Of a DNA stretch of 64,000 bases, positions 33,500 to 42,420 are shown piece by piece. A program made the position numbers and the translations under genes. The DNA comes from Streptomyces genisteinicus (GTDB lineage: Bacteria; Actinomycetota; Actinomycetes; Streptomycetales; Streptomycetaceae). Position 1 is the first letter of the stretch. Each line of letters begins with the position of its first letter. The stretch is taken from the NCBI RefSeq assembly GCF_014489615.1, contig NZ_CP060825.1:4784501-4848500 (forward strand). The letters run 5' to 3'. The notes beneath the pieces were generated by a model, which was given only the letters and a program-made list of their open reading frames with translations, ran no database searches and was not told where the DNA came from.

Positions 33500-34357
33500 T
33501 CAATACCGGTCCCAGAAGCCCGTCAGCGCGGCGGCCGTCGCCTCCGGGCGGTCCGTGTTCGGGGAGTGCCCGGCGCCGGGCACCACCGTGCGCGCGGCGC
33601 CGAGCCGGGCCGCCATCGCGTCCAGCAGCGGCACCGGCCAGGTGTCGTCGCTCTCTCCCGACATCACGTGCTTGGGCAGCGCCAGGACCGCGGCGAGTTC
33701 GCCGACCCGGTCCGGCTCCACGGTCAACTGCCTTCCGGTGACCCGAAGTTGCACCGGATTGTGGCGCAGCCAGCGCTGCCGCAGGTCCTCCCGGCCGCTG
33801 TCGGCGGCGCGCTGGGAGTCCTCGGGCGAGGGGGCCTCGAACGCCTGCATCGCGGACCACACCTCGTCCATCGTCATCACGGCCAGCGCGTCCGCGAGCA
33901 GCTTCACCTTCTGCCGCTGGCCGGGACTCACCTCCGCCGGTCCGGACGACAGCAGCGTGCACGTGACGAACGGCGAGGAGTCCAGCAGGACCGCGGCCCG
34001 GACGACCTGGCCGCCCATCGAGTGGCCGACGAGATGCACCGGTCCGCCCACGGCCGCCGCCTGGGCGAGCAGATCGGCGGCCAGCGCCTCCTGGGCATAG
34101 GCCTCTTCGGCGTCCGGGCCCTCGCTCTCGTACTGCCCGCGCCCGTCCACCGCCACGGCCCGGTAGCCGGCCGCCGTCAGCGGCTCCAGCATCGCGATGA
34201 AGTCCTCCTTGCTGCCCGTGTAGCCGGGCAGCAGCAGGGCGGTTCCCCGGGGCGCACCCTCCGGCCGCGCGTCGAGCACGGCGAACTCCCCACGGGCGGT
34301 GGGCAGACGGACGGAACGGGCACAGGCGGGCGGGACGAAGGTGGGCGGCCGGCTCAT
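33500..34357 (-). CDS. Alpha/beta-hydrolase
   Basis: Predicted 285 residues, ATG 34357. The fold opens with GTALLLPGYTGSKEDFIAML. The nucleophile elbow is VGHSMGGQ, the acid is likely the aspartate in GESDDTWP, and the histidine is in VPGAGHSPNTDRPEA. It is a soluble serine hydrolase of unknown substrate, possibly an esterase. No membrane or signal segment. It converges with the NYN gene and lies upstream of nothing on its strand, so it is probably monocistronic. Confidence 0.82.
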   Translation of the reverse strand: MSRPPTFVPPACARSVRLPTARGEFAVLDARPEGAPRGTALLLPGYTGSKEDFIAMLEPLTAAGYRAVAVDGRGQYESEGPDAEEAYAQEALAADLLAQAAAVGGPVHLVGHSMGGQVVRAAVLLDSSPFVTCTLLSSGPAEVSPGQRQKVKLLADALAVMTMDEVWSAMQAFEAPSPEDSQRAADSGREDLRQRWLRHNPVQLRVTGRQLTVEPDRVGELAAVLALPKHVMSGESDDTWPVPLLDAMAARLGAARTVVPGAGHSPNTDRPEATAAALTGFWDRY

Positions 34358-34411
34358 GGCACGAGGCTAACCGTGCGACGGCCACCGCGCCCGCCCCGGT
34401 GACGCACCACA

Positions 34412-34453
34412 CGCCGACGGCCCGGCCCCCGTGCGGGGGCCGGGCCGTCGGCG
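34412..34453. terminator. 19-bp terminator of the DEAD-box gene
   Basis: Arms 34412-34430 and 34435-34453 are exact complements with a GTGC loop, directly after the helicase stop (minus strand). Confidence 0.85.
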
Positions 34454-34464
34454 AACAGAAGGCG

Positions 34465-36702
34465 TCAGCTCTCGGGCTGCGCCACCGTCTTGCGCGCGCG
34501 GGTGCGGCGCGGCTTGCTCTCCGCCTCCGCCGCCGGCTCGGCGACGGCCACGGCCGCCTCGGCCGGCTGCGCCGCCTTGCGGGCGCGGGTGCGGCGGGGC
34601 TTCGCCTCGGCCTCGGCCTCGGGCTCGGCGACCGCCACCACCTCCGCGGTGGTGGCCTTGGCGGCGCGCGTGCGGCGTGCCTTGGGCGCCGCCTCGGCCG
34701 TCTCCGCCGTCTCCACGGCCTTGACCGCACGGGTGCGGCGCGGCTTCGTCACGGTCTCGGCCACGGGCTCGGCGACGGCCACGACGGCCTCGGACACCGC
34801 GACCGCGGCCTCGGCGGCCTTGCGGGTACGGGTCCTGCGGGGCTTCGTCACGGTCCCGGTCTCCGCCACGGGCTCGGCGACGGCCACCGCGGCCTCGGCC
34901 TTCGGCGCCCGGGCCCGCCGGGGCGCGGCCTCGGTCACCGTGTCCTCGGACACCGCGACCGCGGCTTCCGCGGGCTGGGCCGCCTTGCGCGTACGGGTAC
35001 GGCGAGGCTTCGTCTCCGTCTCCGTCTCCGCCTCCGCCACGGGCTCGGCCACGGCCACGGCGGCCTCGACCGGCTCGGCGGCCTTGCGGGTGCGGCGGCG
35101 GCGCGGTGCCGCGGCGGCCTCGGGCTCCGACACCGCGACGGCGGCTTCGGCGCGCGGCTCCACGACCTCCACGGTCTCCACCGTGTCCACGACCGCCGCG
35201 GCGGTCTGGCCGGACGCGCCCGTACGGGTGCGACGGCGGCGGCGCGGGGTGCGCGGCTCGGCGGACGGCTCCGCCGTCGCCTGCTCCGGCACCGACGGCG
35301 CGGCCACGTCGGACCCGCCGCGGGTGCGGCGGCGCTGACGCGGCGTCCGCGTACGCGCCGGGCGCTCCTCGACGGCGGCCGGGGCGCTCCCGCGGCGGCC
35401 GCGGCCACCGGTCTCGCCCAGGTCCTCCAGCTCCTCCGCGGCGAGCCCCGCCCGGGTGCGCTCCGCACGCGGCAGGACACCCTTGGTGCCCGCGGGGATC
35501 TTCAGCTCCTCGTAGAGGTGCGGAGAGGTGGAGTACGTCTCGACCGGGTCGGCGAACTTCAGGTCCAGCGCCTTGTTGATCAGCTGCCAGCGCGGGATGT
35601 CGTCCCAGTCGACCAGGGTGATCGCCGTGCCGGAGGCGCCCGCGCGGCCGGTGCGGCCGATGCGGTGCAGGTAGGTCTTCTCGTCCTCGGGCGACTGGTA
35701 GTTGATGACGTGGGTCACGCCCTCGACGTCGATTCCGCGCGCGGCGACGTCGGTGCAGACCAGCACGTCGACCTTGCCGTTGCGGAACGCCCGCAGGGCC
35801 TGCTCACGGGCGCCCTGGCCCAGGTCGCCGTGGACCGCGCCGGAGGCGAAGCCGCGGCGGGCCAGCTGGTCGGCGATGTCGGCCGCGGTGCGCTTGGTGC
35901 GGCAGAAGATCATCGCCAGCCCGCGGCCCTCGGCCTGCAGGATGCGGGAGACCATCTCCGGCTTGTCCATCGAGTGCGCGCGGTAGACGTGCTGGGTGAT
36001 GTTGGCGACCGTCGCGCCCTCGTCGTCCGGCGCGGTGGCGCGGATGTGCGTGGGCTGGGACATGTAGCGGCGCGCGAGGCCGATCACGGCGCCCGGCATG
36101 GTCGCCGAGAACAGCATGGTCTGCCGCTTCGCCGGCAGCTGCTGGATGATCTTCTCGACGTCCGGCAGGAAGCCGAGGTCGAGCATCTCGTCGGCCTCGT
36201 CCAGTACCAGCGCGCGCACGTGCGAGAGGTCGAGCTTGCGCTGTCCGGCCAGGTCCAGCAGGCGCCCGGGGGTGCCGACGATCACGTCGACGCCCTTCTT
36301 GAGCGCCTCGACCTGGGGCTCGTAGGCCCGGCCGCCGTAGATCGCGAGCACACGGACGTTGCGGACCTTGCCCGCCGTCTGCAGGTCGTTGGTGACCTGG
36401 GTGCACAGCTCGCGGGTGGGGACGACGACCAGGGCCTGGGGGGCGTCGGTCAGCTTCTCGGGCCCGGCCCGGCCGGCCTCGACGTCGGCGGGGACGGTGA
36501 CGCGCTCCAGCAGCGGCAGGCCGAAACCGAGCGTCTTGCCGGTGCCGGTCTTGGCCTGTCCGATGACGTCGGTGCCCGAGAGGGCGACGGGGAGCGTCAT
36601 CTCCTGGATGGGGAACGGGTTCACGATACCGACGGCCTCGAGGGCTTCGGCGGTCTCGGCGAGGATCCCGAGATCCCGGAAAGTCTTCGGCTGCGTAGTC
36701 AG
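34465..36702 (-). CDS. DEAD-box RNA helicase with repetitive basic tail
   Basis: Predicted 745 residues. All helicase motifs are present: Q motif (NPFPIQEMTLP), I (AKTGTGKT), Ia (PTRELC), Ib (TPGRLLDL), II (DEAD), III (SAT), V and VI (HRIGRTGRAG). After about residue 420 the tail holds eight or so variable copies of a unit built from PRRTRxRKAA followed by EAAVAVAEPVAE, alternating basic RNA-binding and acidic-alanine segments. The start is unclear: CTG 36702 has AGAGG 7-8 nt upstream and opens next to TTQPKTFRDLGILAETAEAL, while in-frame GTGs lie 55 and more bases upstream. A cold- or stress-linked ribosome or mRNA remodelling role is likely (Rv3211 relative). Confidence 0.88.
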   Translation of the reverse strand: MTTQPKTFRDLGILAETAEALEAVGIVNPFPIQEMTLPVALSGTDVIGQAKTGTGKTLGFGLPLLERVTVPADVEAGRAGPEKLTDAPQALVVVPTRELCTQVTNDLQTAGKVRNVRVLAIYGGRAYEPQVEALKKGVDVIVGTPGRLLDLAGQRKLDLSHVRALVLDEADEMLDLGFLPDVEKIIQQLPAKRQTMLFSATMPGAVIGLARRYMSQPTHIRATAPDDEGATVANITQHVYRAHSMDKPEMVSRILQAEGRGLAMIFCRTKRTAADIADQLARRGFASGAVHGDLGQGAREQALRAFRNGKVDVLVCTDVAARGIDVEGVTHVINYQSPEDEKTYLHRIGRTGRAGASGTAITLVDWDDIPRWQLINKALDLKFADPVETYSTSPHLYEELKIPAGTKGVLPRAERTRAGLAAEELEDLGETGGRGRRGSAPAAVEERPARTRTPRQRRRTRGGSDVAAPSVPEQATAEPSAEPRTPRRRRRTRTGASGQTAAAVVDTVETVEVVEPRAEAAVAVSEPEAAAAPRRRRTRKAAEPVEAAVAVAEPVAEAETETETKPRRTRTRKAAQPAEAAVAVSEDTVTEAAPRRARAPKAEAAVAVAEPVAETGTVTKPRRTRTRKAAEAAVAVSEAVVAVAEPVAETVTKPRRTRAVKAVETAETAEAAPKARRTRAAKATTAEVVAVAEPEAEAEAKPRRTRARKAAQPAEAAVAVAEPAAEAESKPRRTRARKTVAQPES

Positions 36703-37097
36703 GGTGTTGCCTCTTCTGTGAGACGCGGCACGAGGCGAACGCTGGGGGTCGTACCGCACCTGGGTACTGGCCGGCCGTGGATTGACCGGATGGTGCGGGA
36801 CCACTGCCGTCGCTCGAGCGTCGTACCGCTGAGGGGCCCCTCATCTGCGGCCCTGCGCACCTGTGCGCCGGGTCCGCGTGGAGGGCGGGCGGGTCGGAGC
36901 CGATCGGGCCACCGACCGGGCATCCTCATTCATGAGACGGCCCACCGAGCAGTTCGAATGATGCTGATGCTCAGCAGGCGCATTACCACTGTACCCCGGA
37001 TTCGCGCATGTGTGTTGGGTGAATTCACCACGGGTGTGTCCGGCTCCGTGCTGACCAGGCCCTTGGCGGGCCTGCCGAGCGGGCTATCGTTCGGTTC
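36703..37097. promoter_or_regulatory. 395-nt divergent region upstream of the helicase and ferritin-like genes
   Basis: No gene is recognised. It contains the 14-nt palindrome TGAGGGGCCCCTCA (36830-36843), the recurring word GTCGTACCGC at about 36747 and 36820, and an AT-richer stretch (36930-37030). The length suggests a long 5' leader for the helicase mRNA, as known for cold-induced DEAD-box genes in other bacteria. Confidence 0.4.
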
Positions 37098-37823
37098 ATG
37101 GAGACGCCTGACACCGCCACTGAACACACCGGGATCGCCGCCCAGGACTGGGCCGCGGCGTCCGCCGACCCGCAGTACCGCGCCGCCGTCGTGGACCTGC
37201 TGGGCGCGCTCGCCTACGGCGAGCTGGCCGCATTCGAGCGGCTCGCCGAGGACGCGAAGCTCGCGCCCACCCTCGGTGACAAGGCGGAGCTGGCGAAGAT
37301 GGCGTCGGCCGAGTTCCACCACTTCGAGCAGCTGCGGGACCGGCTGACCGCGGTCGACGCGGAGCCCACCGCCTCGATGGAGCCGTTCGCCCAGGCACTG
37401 GACGACTTCCACCGGCAGACCGCTCCGTCCGACTGGCTGGAGGGACTGGTCAAGGCGTACGTCGGCGACTCGATCGCCAGCGACTTCTACCGCGAGGTGG
37501 CCGCCCGGCTGGACAGTGACACCCGCGCGCTGGTGCTGGCCGTCCTGGACGACACCGGTCACGGGAACTTCGCCGTGGAGAAGGTCCGGGCCGCCATCGA
37601 GGCCGACCCGCGGGTCGGCGGCAGGCTCGCGCTGTGGGCTCGGCGGCTGATGGGCGAGGCGCTCTCCCAGGCCCAGCGGGTGGTGGCGGAGCGGGACGCG
37701 CTGTCGACGATGCTCGTCGGGGGAGTGGCCGGCGGCTTCGACCTGGCGGCCGTGGGGGAGATGTTCTCCCGGATCACCAAGGCGCACACCAAGCGGATGG
37801 CGGCCCTCGGCCTGGCCGCCTGA
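37098..37823 (+). CDS. Ferritin-like fold protein
   Basis: Predicted 241 residues, ATG 37098, without a clear ribosome site. The helical bundle has ferritin-like metal-ligand patterns: LGALAYGELAAFERLAEDAK, KMASAEFHHFEQLRDRL (ExxH) and VLAVLDDTGHGNFAVEKVRA. The pattern fits the tRNA-MiaE-like or rubrerythrin-like diiron superfamily, but substrate is unknown. In mycobacteria the homologue (Rv3210c) also neighbours the DEAD-box helicase gene, supporting a shared RNA-linked or stress role. Confidence 0.8.
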   Translation: METPDTATEHTGIAAQDWAAASADPQYRAAVVDLLGALAYGELAAFERLAEDAKLAPTLGDKAELAKMASAEFHHFEQLRDRLTAVDAEPTASMEPFAQALDDFHRQTAPSDWLEGLVKAYVGDSIASDFYREVAARLDSDTRALVLAVLDDTGHGNFAVEKVRAAIEADPRVGGRLALWARRLMGEALSQAQRVVAERDALSTMLVGGVAGGFDLAAVGEMFSRITKAHTKRMAALGLAA

Positions 37824-37853
37824 TCCCCGAGGCCGCGGCGGGTCAGCCGCCGG

Positions 37854-37880
37854 AGCGGCCGGACGTGCCGTCCGGCCGCT
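37854..37880. terminator. 12-bp terminator with T-rich tail
   Basis: AGCGGCCGGACG (37854-37865) and complement (37869-37880), loop TGC, followed by TCTTCG. It separates the convergent ferritin-like and small membrane genes. Confidence 0.8.
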
Positions 37881-37892
37881 TCTTCGTGCGCC

Positions 37893-38168
37893 CTAGAAAG
37901 GGAACGCGCGGTGCAGCCTGCGGGCCGAGCCCGCCGGGCGCAACAGCAGCGAGAGCAGTACGCAGGCGATGGCGGCGGAACCGATCAGCGTCGCCGCCTC
38001 GTGCCCGGGGCCGAGCGCCACGTGCGTCACGTACGCGCCGAAGAGCGCGCCGACGACGCCCGTCGTGAAGACCGAGCGACGGGACGGGAGGCGTTCGGAC
38101 AGGTGACGGGTGGCGGCCCAGGACAGGGCCAGTCCGATGAGGACGGAGCCGAGCGTTACCAGGAGCAC
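37893..38168 (-). CDS. Small membrane protein
   Basis: Predicted 91 residues, GTG 38168. It has three likely helices: MLLVTLGSVLIGLALSWAAT, VFTTGVVGALFGAYVTHVAL and ATLIGSAAIACVLLSLLL, with a basic C-terminus (RPAGSARRLHRAFPF). The size and Gly-rich middle helix resemble transglycosylase-associated/GlsB-type membrane proteins, but the family is not certain. Function unknown. Its upstream region holds the DUF3107 terminator. Confidence 0.65.
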   Translation of the reverse strand: MLLVTLGSVLIGLALSWAATRHLSERLPSRRSVFTTGVVGALFGAYVTHVALGPGHEAATLIGSAAIACVLLSLLLRPAGSARRLHRAFPF

Positions 38169-38498
38169 TGCTGATCACCTCACGCCGGTACGGGGCAGGT
38201 CGGTCACAGCCCGTACTACCCGGCACGCAGCGATCACAACCCTCTCCGAGCGGGCGACAATGCCTCTGAACAGCCAAATCAGACAGCTCGTCCGAGAACG
38301 GAAGAAGTGCGACGGGTGTCCGCGGGCAGCGGCGGACGTGCGAGCGGTGTCCGCGGCGGACGGGCGGGGGCCGCGGGCAGACGAAGGCGGGGTCCGCGGG
38401 ACGGCCGAACCGTCCCGCGGACCCCGCCGCGCTCGCCTGTCCGTGCCGGGCGCCCGGCACGGAGGCCGGGCCCCGGCTCCGGGGCCTCTCGCGAAACC
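38169..38498. other. Intergenic region with DUF3107 terminator
   Basis: No gene is seen. The part next to 38169 (38200-38280) is less GC-rich and probably carries the promoter of the small membrane gene. The rest holds the hairpin at 38386-38428 and repeated CCGCGG-rich sequence. Confidence 0.45.
38386..38428 (-). terminator. 19-bp terminator after the DUF3107 gene
   Basis: Arms 38386-38404 and 38410-38428 are exact complements with a 5-nt loop. Confidence 0.85.
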
Positions 38499-38726
38499 CT
38501 AGAGCGCGCCGAACCCCACGCGCCGCGTGGCGCTCTCACCGATCTCCACATAGGCGAGACGGTCGGACGGCACCAGGACCTTGCGGCCCTTGTCGTCCGT
38601 GAGGCTGAGCAGCTGCGCCTTGCCGGCCAGCGCATCGCTCACCGCGCGCTCGACCTCCTCGGCGGACTGCCCGCTCTCCAGAACGATCTCCCGGGGCGCG
38701 TGCTGCACGCCGATCTTGACCTCCAC
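38499..38726 (-). CDS. DUF3107 protein (TB9.4-like)
   Basis: Predicted 75 residues, GTG 38726 with GGAGGG and 8-9 nt spacing. Sequence MEVKIGVQHAPREIVLESGQ to YVEIGESATRRVGFGAL matches DUF3107, an ATP-synthase-like small alpha/beta protein found throughout actinobacteria and known as a T-cell antigen (TB9.4, Rv3208A) in mycobacteria. The biochemical role is unknown. It sits next to the TetR gene as in mycobacteria. Confidence 0.92.
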   Translation of the reverse strand: MEVKIGVQHAPREIVLESGQSAEEVERAVSDALAGKAQLLSLTDDKGRKVLVPSDRLAYVEIGESATRRVGFGAL

Positions 38727-38845
38727 GGCTATGTCCCTCCGAACGGTCAGTGCGTTGCGCGGTCAACCGCGCCGTACGCAGCACACATTAGCCCGGACAC
38801 CGCGCCCGTCCGGCGTCGGCGGGAAACGCCAGGAGCGAACAGGCG

Positions 38846-39487
38846 TCAGTGCTGCTCCGTGCCGTGCAGCGGGAAGCCCGCGATGCCCCGCCACGCGAGC
38901 GAGGTCAGGAGCTGCACCGCGCTGTCGCGCGGGATGCGGGAACCGCTGGAGAGCCAGTAGCGCGCCACCACCTGGGAGACTCCGCCGAGGCCGACGGCCA
39001 GCAGCATGGACTCCTCCTTGGAGAGCCCGGTGTCCCCGGCGATCACGTCCGAGATGGCCTCGGCGCACTGGAGGGACACCCGGTCGACGCGTTCGCGGAC
39101 CGCGGGCTCGTTGGTCAGGTCGGACTCGAAGACCAGCCGGAACGCACCGCCCTCGTCCTCGACGTAGGCGAAGTAGGCGTCCATCGTGGCCTCGACGCGC
39201 AGCTTGTTGTCCGTGGTGGAGGCGAGCGCTCCGCGGACGGCCTGGAGCAGTGCCTCGCAGTGCTGGTCGAGCAGGGCCAGGTAGAGGTCCAGCTTCCCCG
39301 GGAAGTGCTGGTAGAGCACCGGCTTGCTGACGCCCGCCCGCTCGGCGATGTCGTCCATCGCCGCGGAGTGGTACCCCTGTGCGACGAAGACCTCCTGGGC
39401 CGCGCCCAGGAGCTGGTTCCTGCGGGCTCGGCGTGGCAGGCGCGTGCCCCGCGGGCGCGCCGCCTCTGTCTGCTCGATGGCTGTCAC
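38846..39487 (-). CDS. TetR-family regulator (Rv3208-like)
   Basis: Predicted 213 residues from GTG 39487, which follows GGGAGGCGGC; a longer reading to 39550 lacks a ribosome site. The helix-turn-helix is LLGAAQEVFVAQGYHSAAMD then DIAERAGVSKPVLYQHFPGK. The ligand domain (LRVEATMDAYFAYVEDEGGA; GVSQVVARYWLSSGSRIPRD) is of the FadR/Rv3208 kind. It keeps its place beside DUF3107 in distant actinobacteria, so it is probably a core regulator. Target genes unknown. Confidence 0.88.
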   Translation of the reverse strand: MTAIEQTEAARPRGTRLPRRARRNQLLGAAQEVFVAQGYHSAAMDDIAERAGVSKPVLYQHFPGKLDLYLALLDQHCEALLQAVRGALASTTDNKLRVEATMDAYFAYVEDEGGAFRLVFESDLTNEPAVRERVDRVSLQCAEAISDVIAGDTGLSKEESMLLAVGLGGVSQVVARYWLSSGSRIPRDSAVQLLTSLAWRGIAGFPLHGTEQH

Positions 39488-39669
39488 GCCGCCTCCCAAG
39501 TGTTGAACAAGCACAGTCGTGCCGTACGCGCTGTGCGCCGCGCCCGCCATCGTACTTTTCGGTAACGACCGTGTGCGTGGTGCGAGCGCAGAATTTCACG
39601 GACCGGACGGTCGCGGAAGCTGCCTGCTCGGGGGCGATACAGGGACATAGCGGTGGTAAACGCGGCAGG

Positions 39670-39888
39670 TTACCGGTAGTCGTCCTCGTCCAGCGAGACC
39701 ACGCGCGCCTGCTCGGCCGCGTCCGCCTCGTTCGCCGCGTCCGGTTCGGCGCGGTTCGGGTCGTCGCGGTCCTGCCGCACGTCGGTGTGCTGCTCCGCGG
39801 CGTCCGCCTCGGGGACCTCGGAATCGCGCGGGGCGGTGTCCCGGTCGTCGTCGTCGAAGGTGTCCGGCTCTGAGGGATCGACTGTCAT
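39670..39888 (-). CDS. Small highly acidic protein
   Basis: Predicted 72 residues, ATG 39888 (MTVDPSEPDTFDDDDRDTAP). About a third of residues are Asp or Glu; there are no hydrophobic stretches, cysteines or aromatic core, so it is likely disordered. The C-terminus is RVVSLDEDDYR. Codon use is like the neighbours and the start is AGGGAAAGC-like (ribosome site GGGAAAGCGGTGCGGC), so I take it as real. Function unknown. Confidence 0.6.
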   Translation of the reverse strand: MTVDPSEPDTFDDDDRDTAPRDSEVPEADAAEQHTDVRQDRDDPNRAEPDAANEADAAEQARVVSLDEDDYR

Positions 39889-40032
39889 GCCGCACCGCTT
39901 TCCCTTTTCCCTGGAATGCGCCCTTTGGTTACGAGCCTAGGAGTTCCGGGAGGCGGACGCCATGCCGCACACCCGCGGCCTGTGACCGCGGACACACGGG
40001 GTGGGGCGTGATCGTCTCGTAACATTGCCCGC

Positions 40033-40998
40033 ATGTCTTCGACCGAGCTGCCGGGAGCCCCGGCGATCGGCGCGGCCGCGGCTCCCGTGGTCGCGGCGGT
40101 ACGCGTCGCCGAGGGGGAGGAGCTCCGCTCCGTCTCCCTGCCGGGCCTCACGCTGACCGTCCGCTCCCGCCCTCCCGCCCGTCCCGGACTGCCGCCCGCG
40201 CTCTACGTGCACGGGCTCGGCGGATCGTCGCAGAACTGGTCGGCGCTGATGCCGCTGCTCACCGACGTCGTGGACGGAGAGGCGATCGACCTGCCGGGCT
40301 TCGGCGACTCCCCGCCGCCCGACGACGGCGACTACTCGGTGCGGGGCCACGCCCGGGCCGTCGTCCGCCATCTCGACGCCGCGGGCCGCGGACCGGTGCA
40401 CCTCGTCGCCAACTCGCTCGGCGGGGCCGCGTGCACCCGGGTGGCCGCCCAGCGGCCCGATCTGGTCCGCACGCTCACCCTGGTCTCGCCCGCGCTGCCG
40501 GAGCTGCGCGTGCAGCGTTCCGCCGTGCCGACGGCGCTGCTGGCGCTGCCCGGCGTCGCCCCGCTCTTCGCCCGGCTCACCAGGGACTGGAGCGCCGAAC
40601 ACCGCACGCGCGGGGTACTCGCCCTCTGTTACGGCGACCCCGCACGGGTGACGGACGAGGGGCTGCGCAACGCCGTCGAGGAGATGGAGCGCCGGATGCG
40701 GCTCCCCTACTTCTGGGACGCGATGACCAGGTCGGCGCGGGGAATCGTGGACGCCTACACTCTCGGCGGGCAGCACGCGCTGTGGCGTCAGGCGGAGCGG
40801 GTGATGGCCCCGACTCTGCTCGTCTACGGGCGCAGGGACCGGCTCGTCTCGTACCGTATGGCTCGCAAGGCGACGGCGGCGTTCCGGGACTCCCGGCTGC
40901 TGACGCTCCCGGACGCCGGGCACGTTGCGATGATGGAGTACCCGGAGGCGGTCGCCCAGGCGTTCCGGGAACTGCTCGACGACTGCGGTGGGAGCTGA
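40033..40998 (+). CDS. Alpha/beta-hydrolase
   Basis: Predicted 321 residues, ATG 40033. The oxyanion segment LYVHGLGGSSQNWSALMP, the nucleophile elbow VANSLGGAA, the acid in LVYGRRDRLVSYRM and the histidine in LPDAGHVAMMEYPE give a complete triad. It resembles haloalkane dehalogenase/epoxide hydrolase-like enzymes, but the substrate cannot be read. Its stop lies 9 nt before the DUF3152 start, so the two are probably cotranscribed. Confidence 0.85.
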   Translation: MSSTELPGAPAIGAAAAPVVAAVRVAEGEELRSVSLPGLTLTVRSRPPARPGLPPALYVHGLGGSSQNWSALMPLLTDVVDGEAIDLPGFGDSPPPDDGDYSVRGHARAVVRHLDAAGRGPVHLVANSLGGAACTRVAAQRPDLVRTLTLVSPALPELRVQRSAVPTALLALPGVAPLFARLTRDWSAEHRTRGVLALCYGDPARVTDEGLRNAVEEMERRMRLPYFWDAMTRSARGIVDAYTLGGQHALWRQAERVMAPTLLVYGRRDRLVSYRMARKATAAFRDSRLLTLPDAGHVAMMEYPEAVAQAFRELLDDCGGS

Positions 40999-41006
40999 TC
41001 CGGGGC

Positions 41007-42236
41007 GTGGGACGACACAGCCGCAAGGGCCCCGCACCCAAGGGCGCCGGGACGCCGGGAGCACCCGGCGCACTGCCCGGTGCCCGGGACGCGGAGACTC
41101 CCGGCGGCGGCCGGCGCCGCAGGCCGGCCGAACAGCACGCGTCGCCGGCCTCCGGGACGCCCGGCTCCGGCGCGCCCGCCCGCGGCGGGCATCCCGAGCA
41201 CCACGAGGGCGGCGGAGGCTGGGGCGACTGGCAGACGGGAGCGGGCCCGCAGGTGCGCACCGCCCCGCCGCCCGCCCCCGCGGCACCGCGTATACCGGGC
41301 CCGCGGCGCGAGTTCGTCGAGGCCTTCGACGGGCCCGAGCCGGCCGCCGGCCCGCTCCGGGCGGCCCCCGGCGACGACGGACCGGACCAGGACGCAGGCC
41401 CCGCGCCGCAGGCCGCCAGGGGCGGCAGGGGGCGGGCCTTCACCGGCGTCGCGGCCGCGGCCGTCACCACCGTCCTGGCCGTGATCGTGGCCGGACAGGT
41501 CACCGAGGACCGGCCGGACGACGTCGGTTCCCGCGCCGCGGGCCAGGAGCGCGGCGCGGTGCAGGAGCGGCCGGACCGCTCCGAGGGCAGGGCCACACCC
41601 CAGCAGGAGGCCCAGGCGCCGGCCGCACCGGCTCCGACCTATGCGCAGTTGATGGCGGCGAGGTTCCCGATCGACCCCGGGCTCGAGGGACCGGGGGAGT
41701 TCGAGGCCGTGCCCGGCCTCGACAAGGCGCCCGGGAAGGGCCGCAAGATCCGCTACCGGATCGACGTCGAGAAGGGGCTCGGCCTGGACGCCGGACTCTT
41801 CGCGCGGGCCGTCCAGGAGACCCTCAACGACGACCGCAGCTGGGCGCACGGCGGGGCGATGACCTTCGAACGCGTCTCCTCGGGCGAGGCGAAGTTCGTC
41901 ATCACCCTGGCGAGCCCCGGCACCACCGGCGTCTGGTGCGCCAAGTCCGGCCTCGACACCACCGTCGACAACGTCTCCTGCGACTCCGCCTCGACCGAGC
42001 GCGTGATGATCAACGCCTACCGGTGGGCGCAGGGGGCCGAGACCTACGGGCCGAAGGCGATGCTGGCCTACCGGCAGATGCTCATCAACCACGAGGTCGG
42101 GCACCGGCTCGGGCACAACCACGTCAACTGCACCACCCCGGGAGCGCTCGCGCCGGTGATGCAGCAGCAGACGAAGTCGCTCGACGTCGGCGGGGTCTCC
42201 TGCCGCGCCAACCCGTGGGTGCATCCGGGGGACTGA
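41007..42236 (+). CDS. DUF3152 membrane-anchored zinc protease-like protein
   Basis: Predicted 409 residues from GTG 41007 (MGRHSRKGPAPKGAGTPGAP). A Pro/Gly-rich cytoplasmic part (1-145) precedes one helix (AFTGVAAAAVTTVLAVIVAG). The outer domain starts near YAQLMAARFPIDPGLEGPGE and contains the metzincin-like motif HEVGHRLGHNHVNC. Three histidines can bind zinc and the glutamate act as base. It belongs to DUF3152 (Rv3207c-like). A secreted-side peptidase role is likely but unproven. In mycobacteria it is next to moeZ; here the four-gene polysaccharide unit lies between. Confidence 0.88.
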   Translation: MGRHSRKGPAPKGAGTPGAPGALPGARDAETPGGGRRRRPAEQHASPASGTPGSGAPARGGHPEHHEGGGGWGDWQTGAGPQVRTAPPPAPAAPRIPGPRREFVEAFDGPEPAAGPLRAAPGDDGPDQDAGPAPQAARGGRGRAFTGVAAAAVTTVLAVIVAGQVTEDRPDDVGSRAAGQERGAVQERPDRSEGRATPQQEAQAPAAPAPTYAQLMAARFPIDPGLEGPGEFEAVPGLDKAPGKGRKIRYRIDVEKGLGLDAGLFARAVQETLNDDRSWAHGGAMTFERVSSGEAKFVITLASPGTTGVWCAKSGLDTTVDNVSCDSASTERVMINAYRWAQGAETYGPKAMLAYRQMLINHEVGHRLGHNHVNCTTPGALAPVMQQQTKSLDVGGVSCRANPWVHPGD

Positions 42237-42342
42237 CGGCCGCCCGGGACTGACGGCCGCCGCGGGCCGGCGGCCGGTTCGGCCGCGCCGGGCCGATGCG
42301 GACCGAGCCGCCGCGGGCCGGCGCATCGCGCCGCCGCGTCCG

Positions 42343-42386
42343 TGACGGAACGTCATCGGGGCACACCGTAGCGCGACGAAACGTCG
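42343..42386. promoter_or_regulatory. Two related palindromes 31 bp apart
   Basis: TGACG-GAA-CGTCA (42343-42355) and CGACG-AAA-CGTCG (42374-42386). The same design and a spacing of three helical turns suggest cooperative binding of a dimeric regulator upstream of the glycosyltransferase gene. Confidence 0.45.
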
Positions 42387-42420
42387 TCCGGGTGCGAAAG
42401 TTACGTGCATTCACCCCTTC

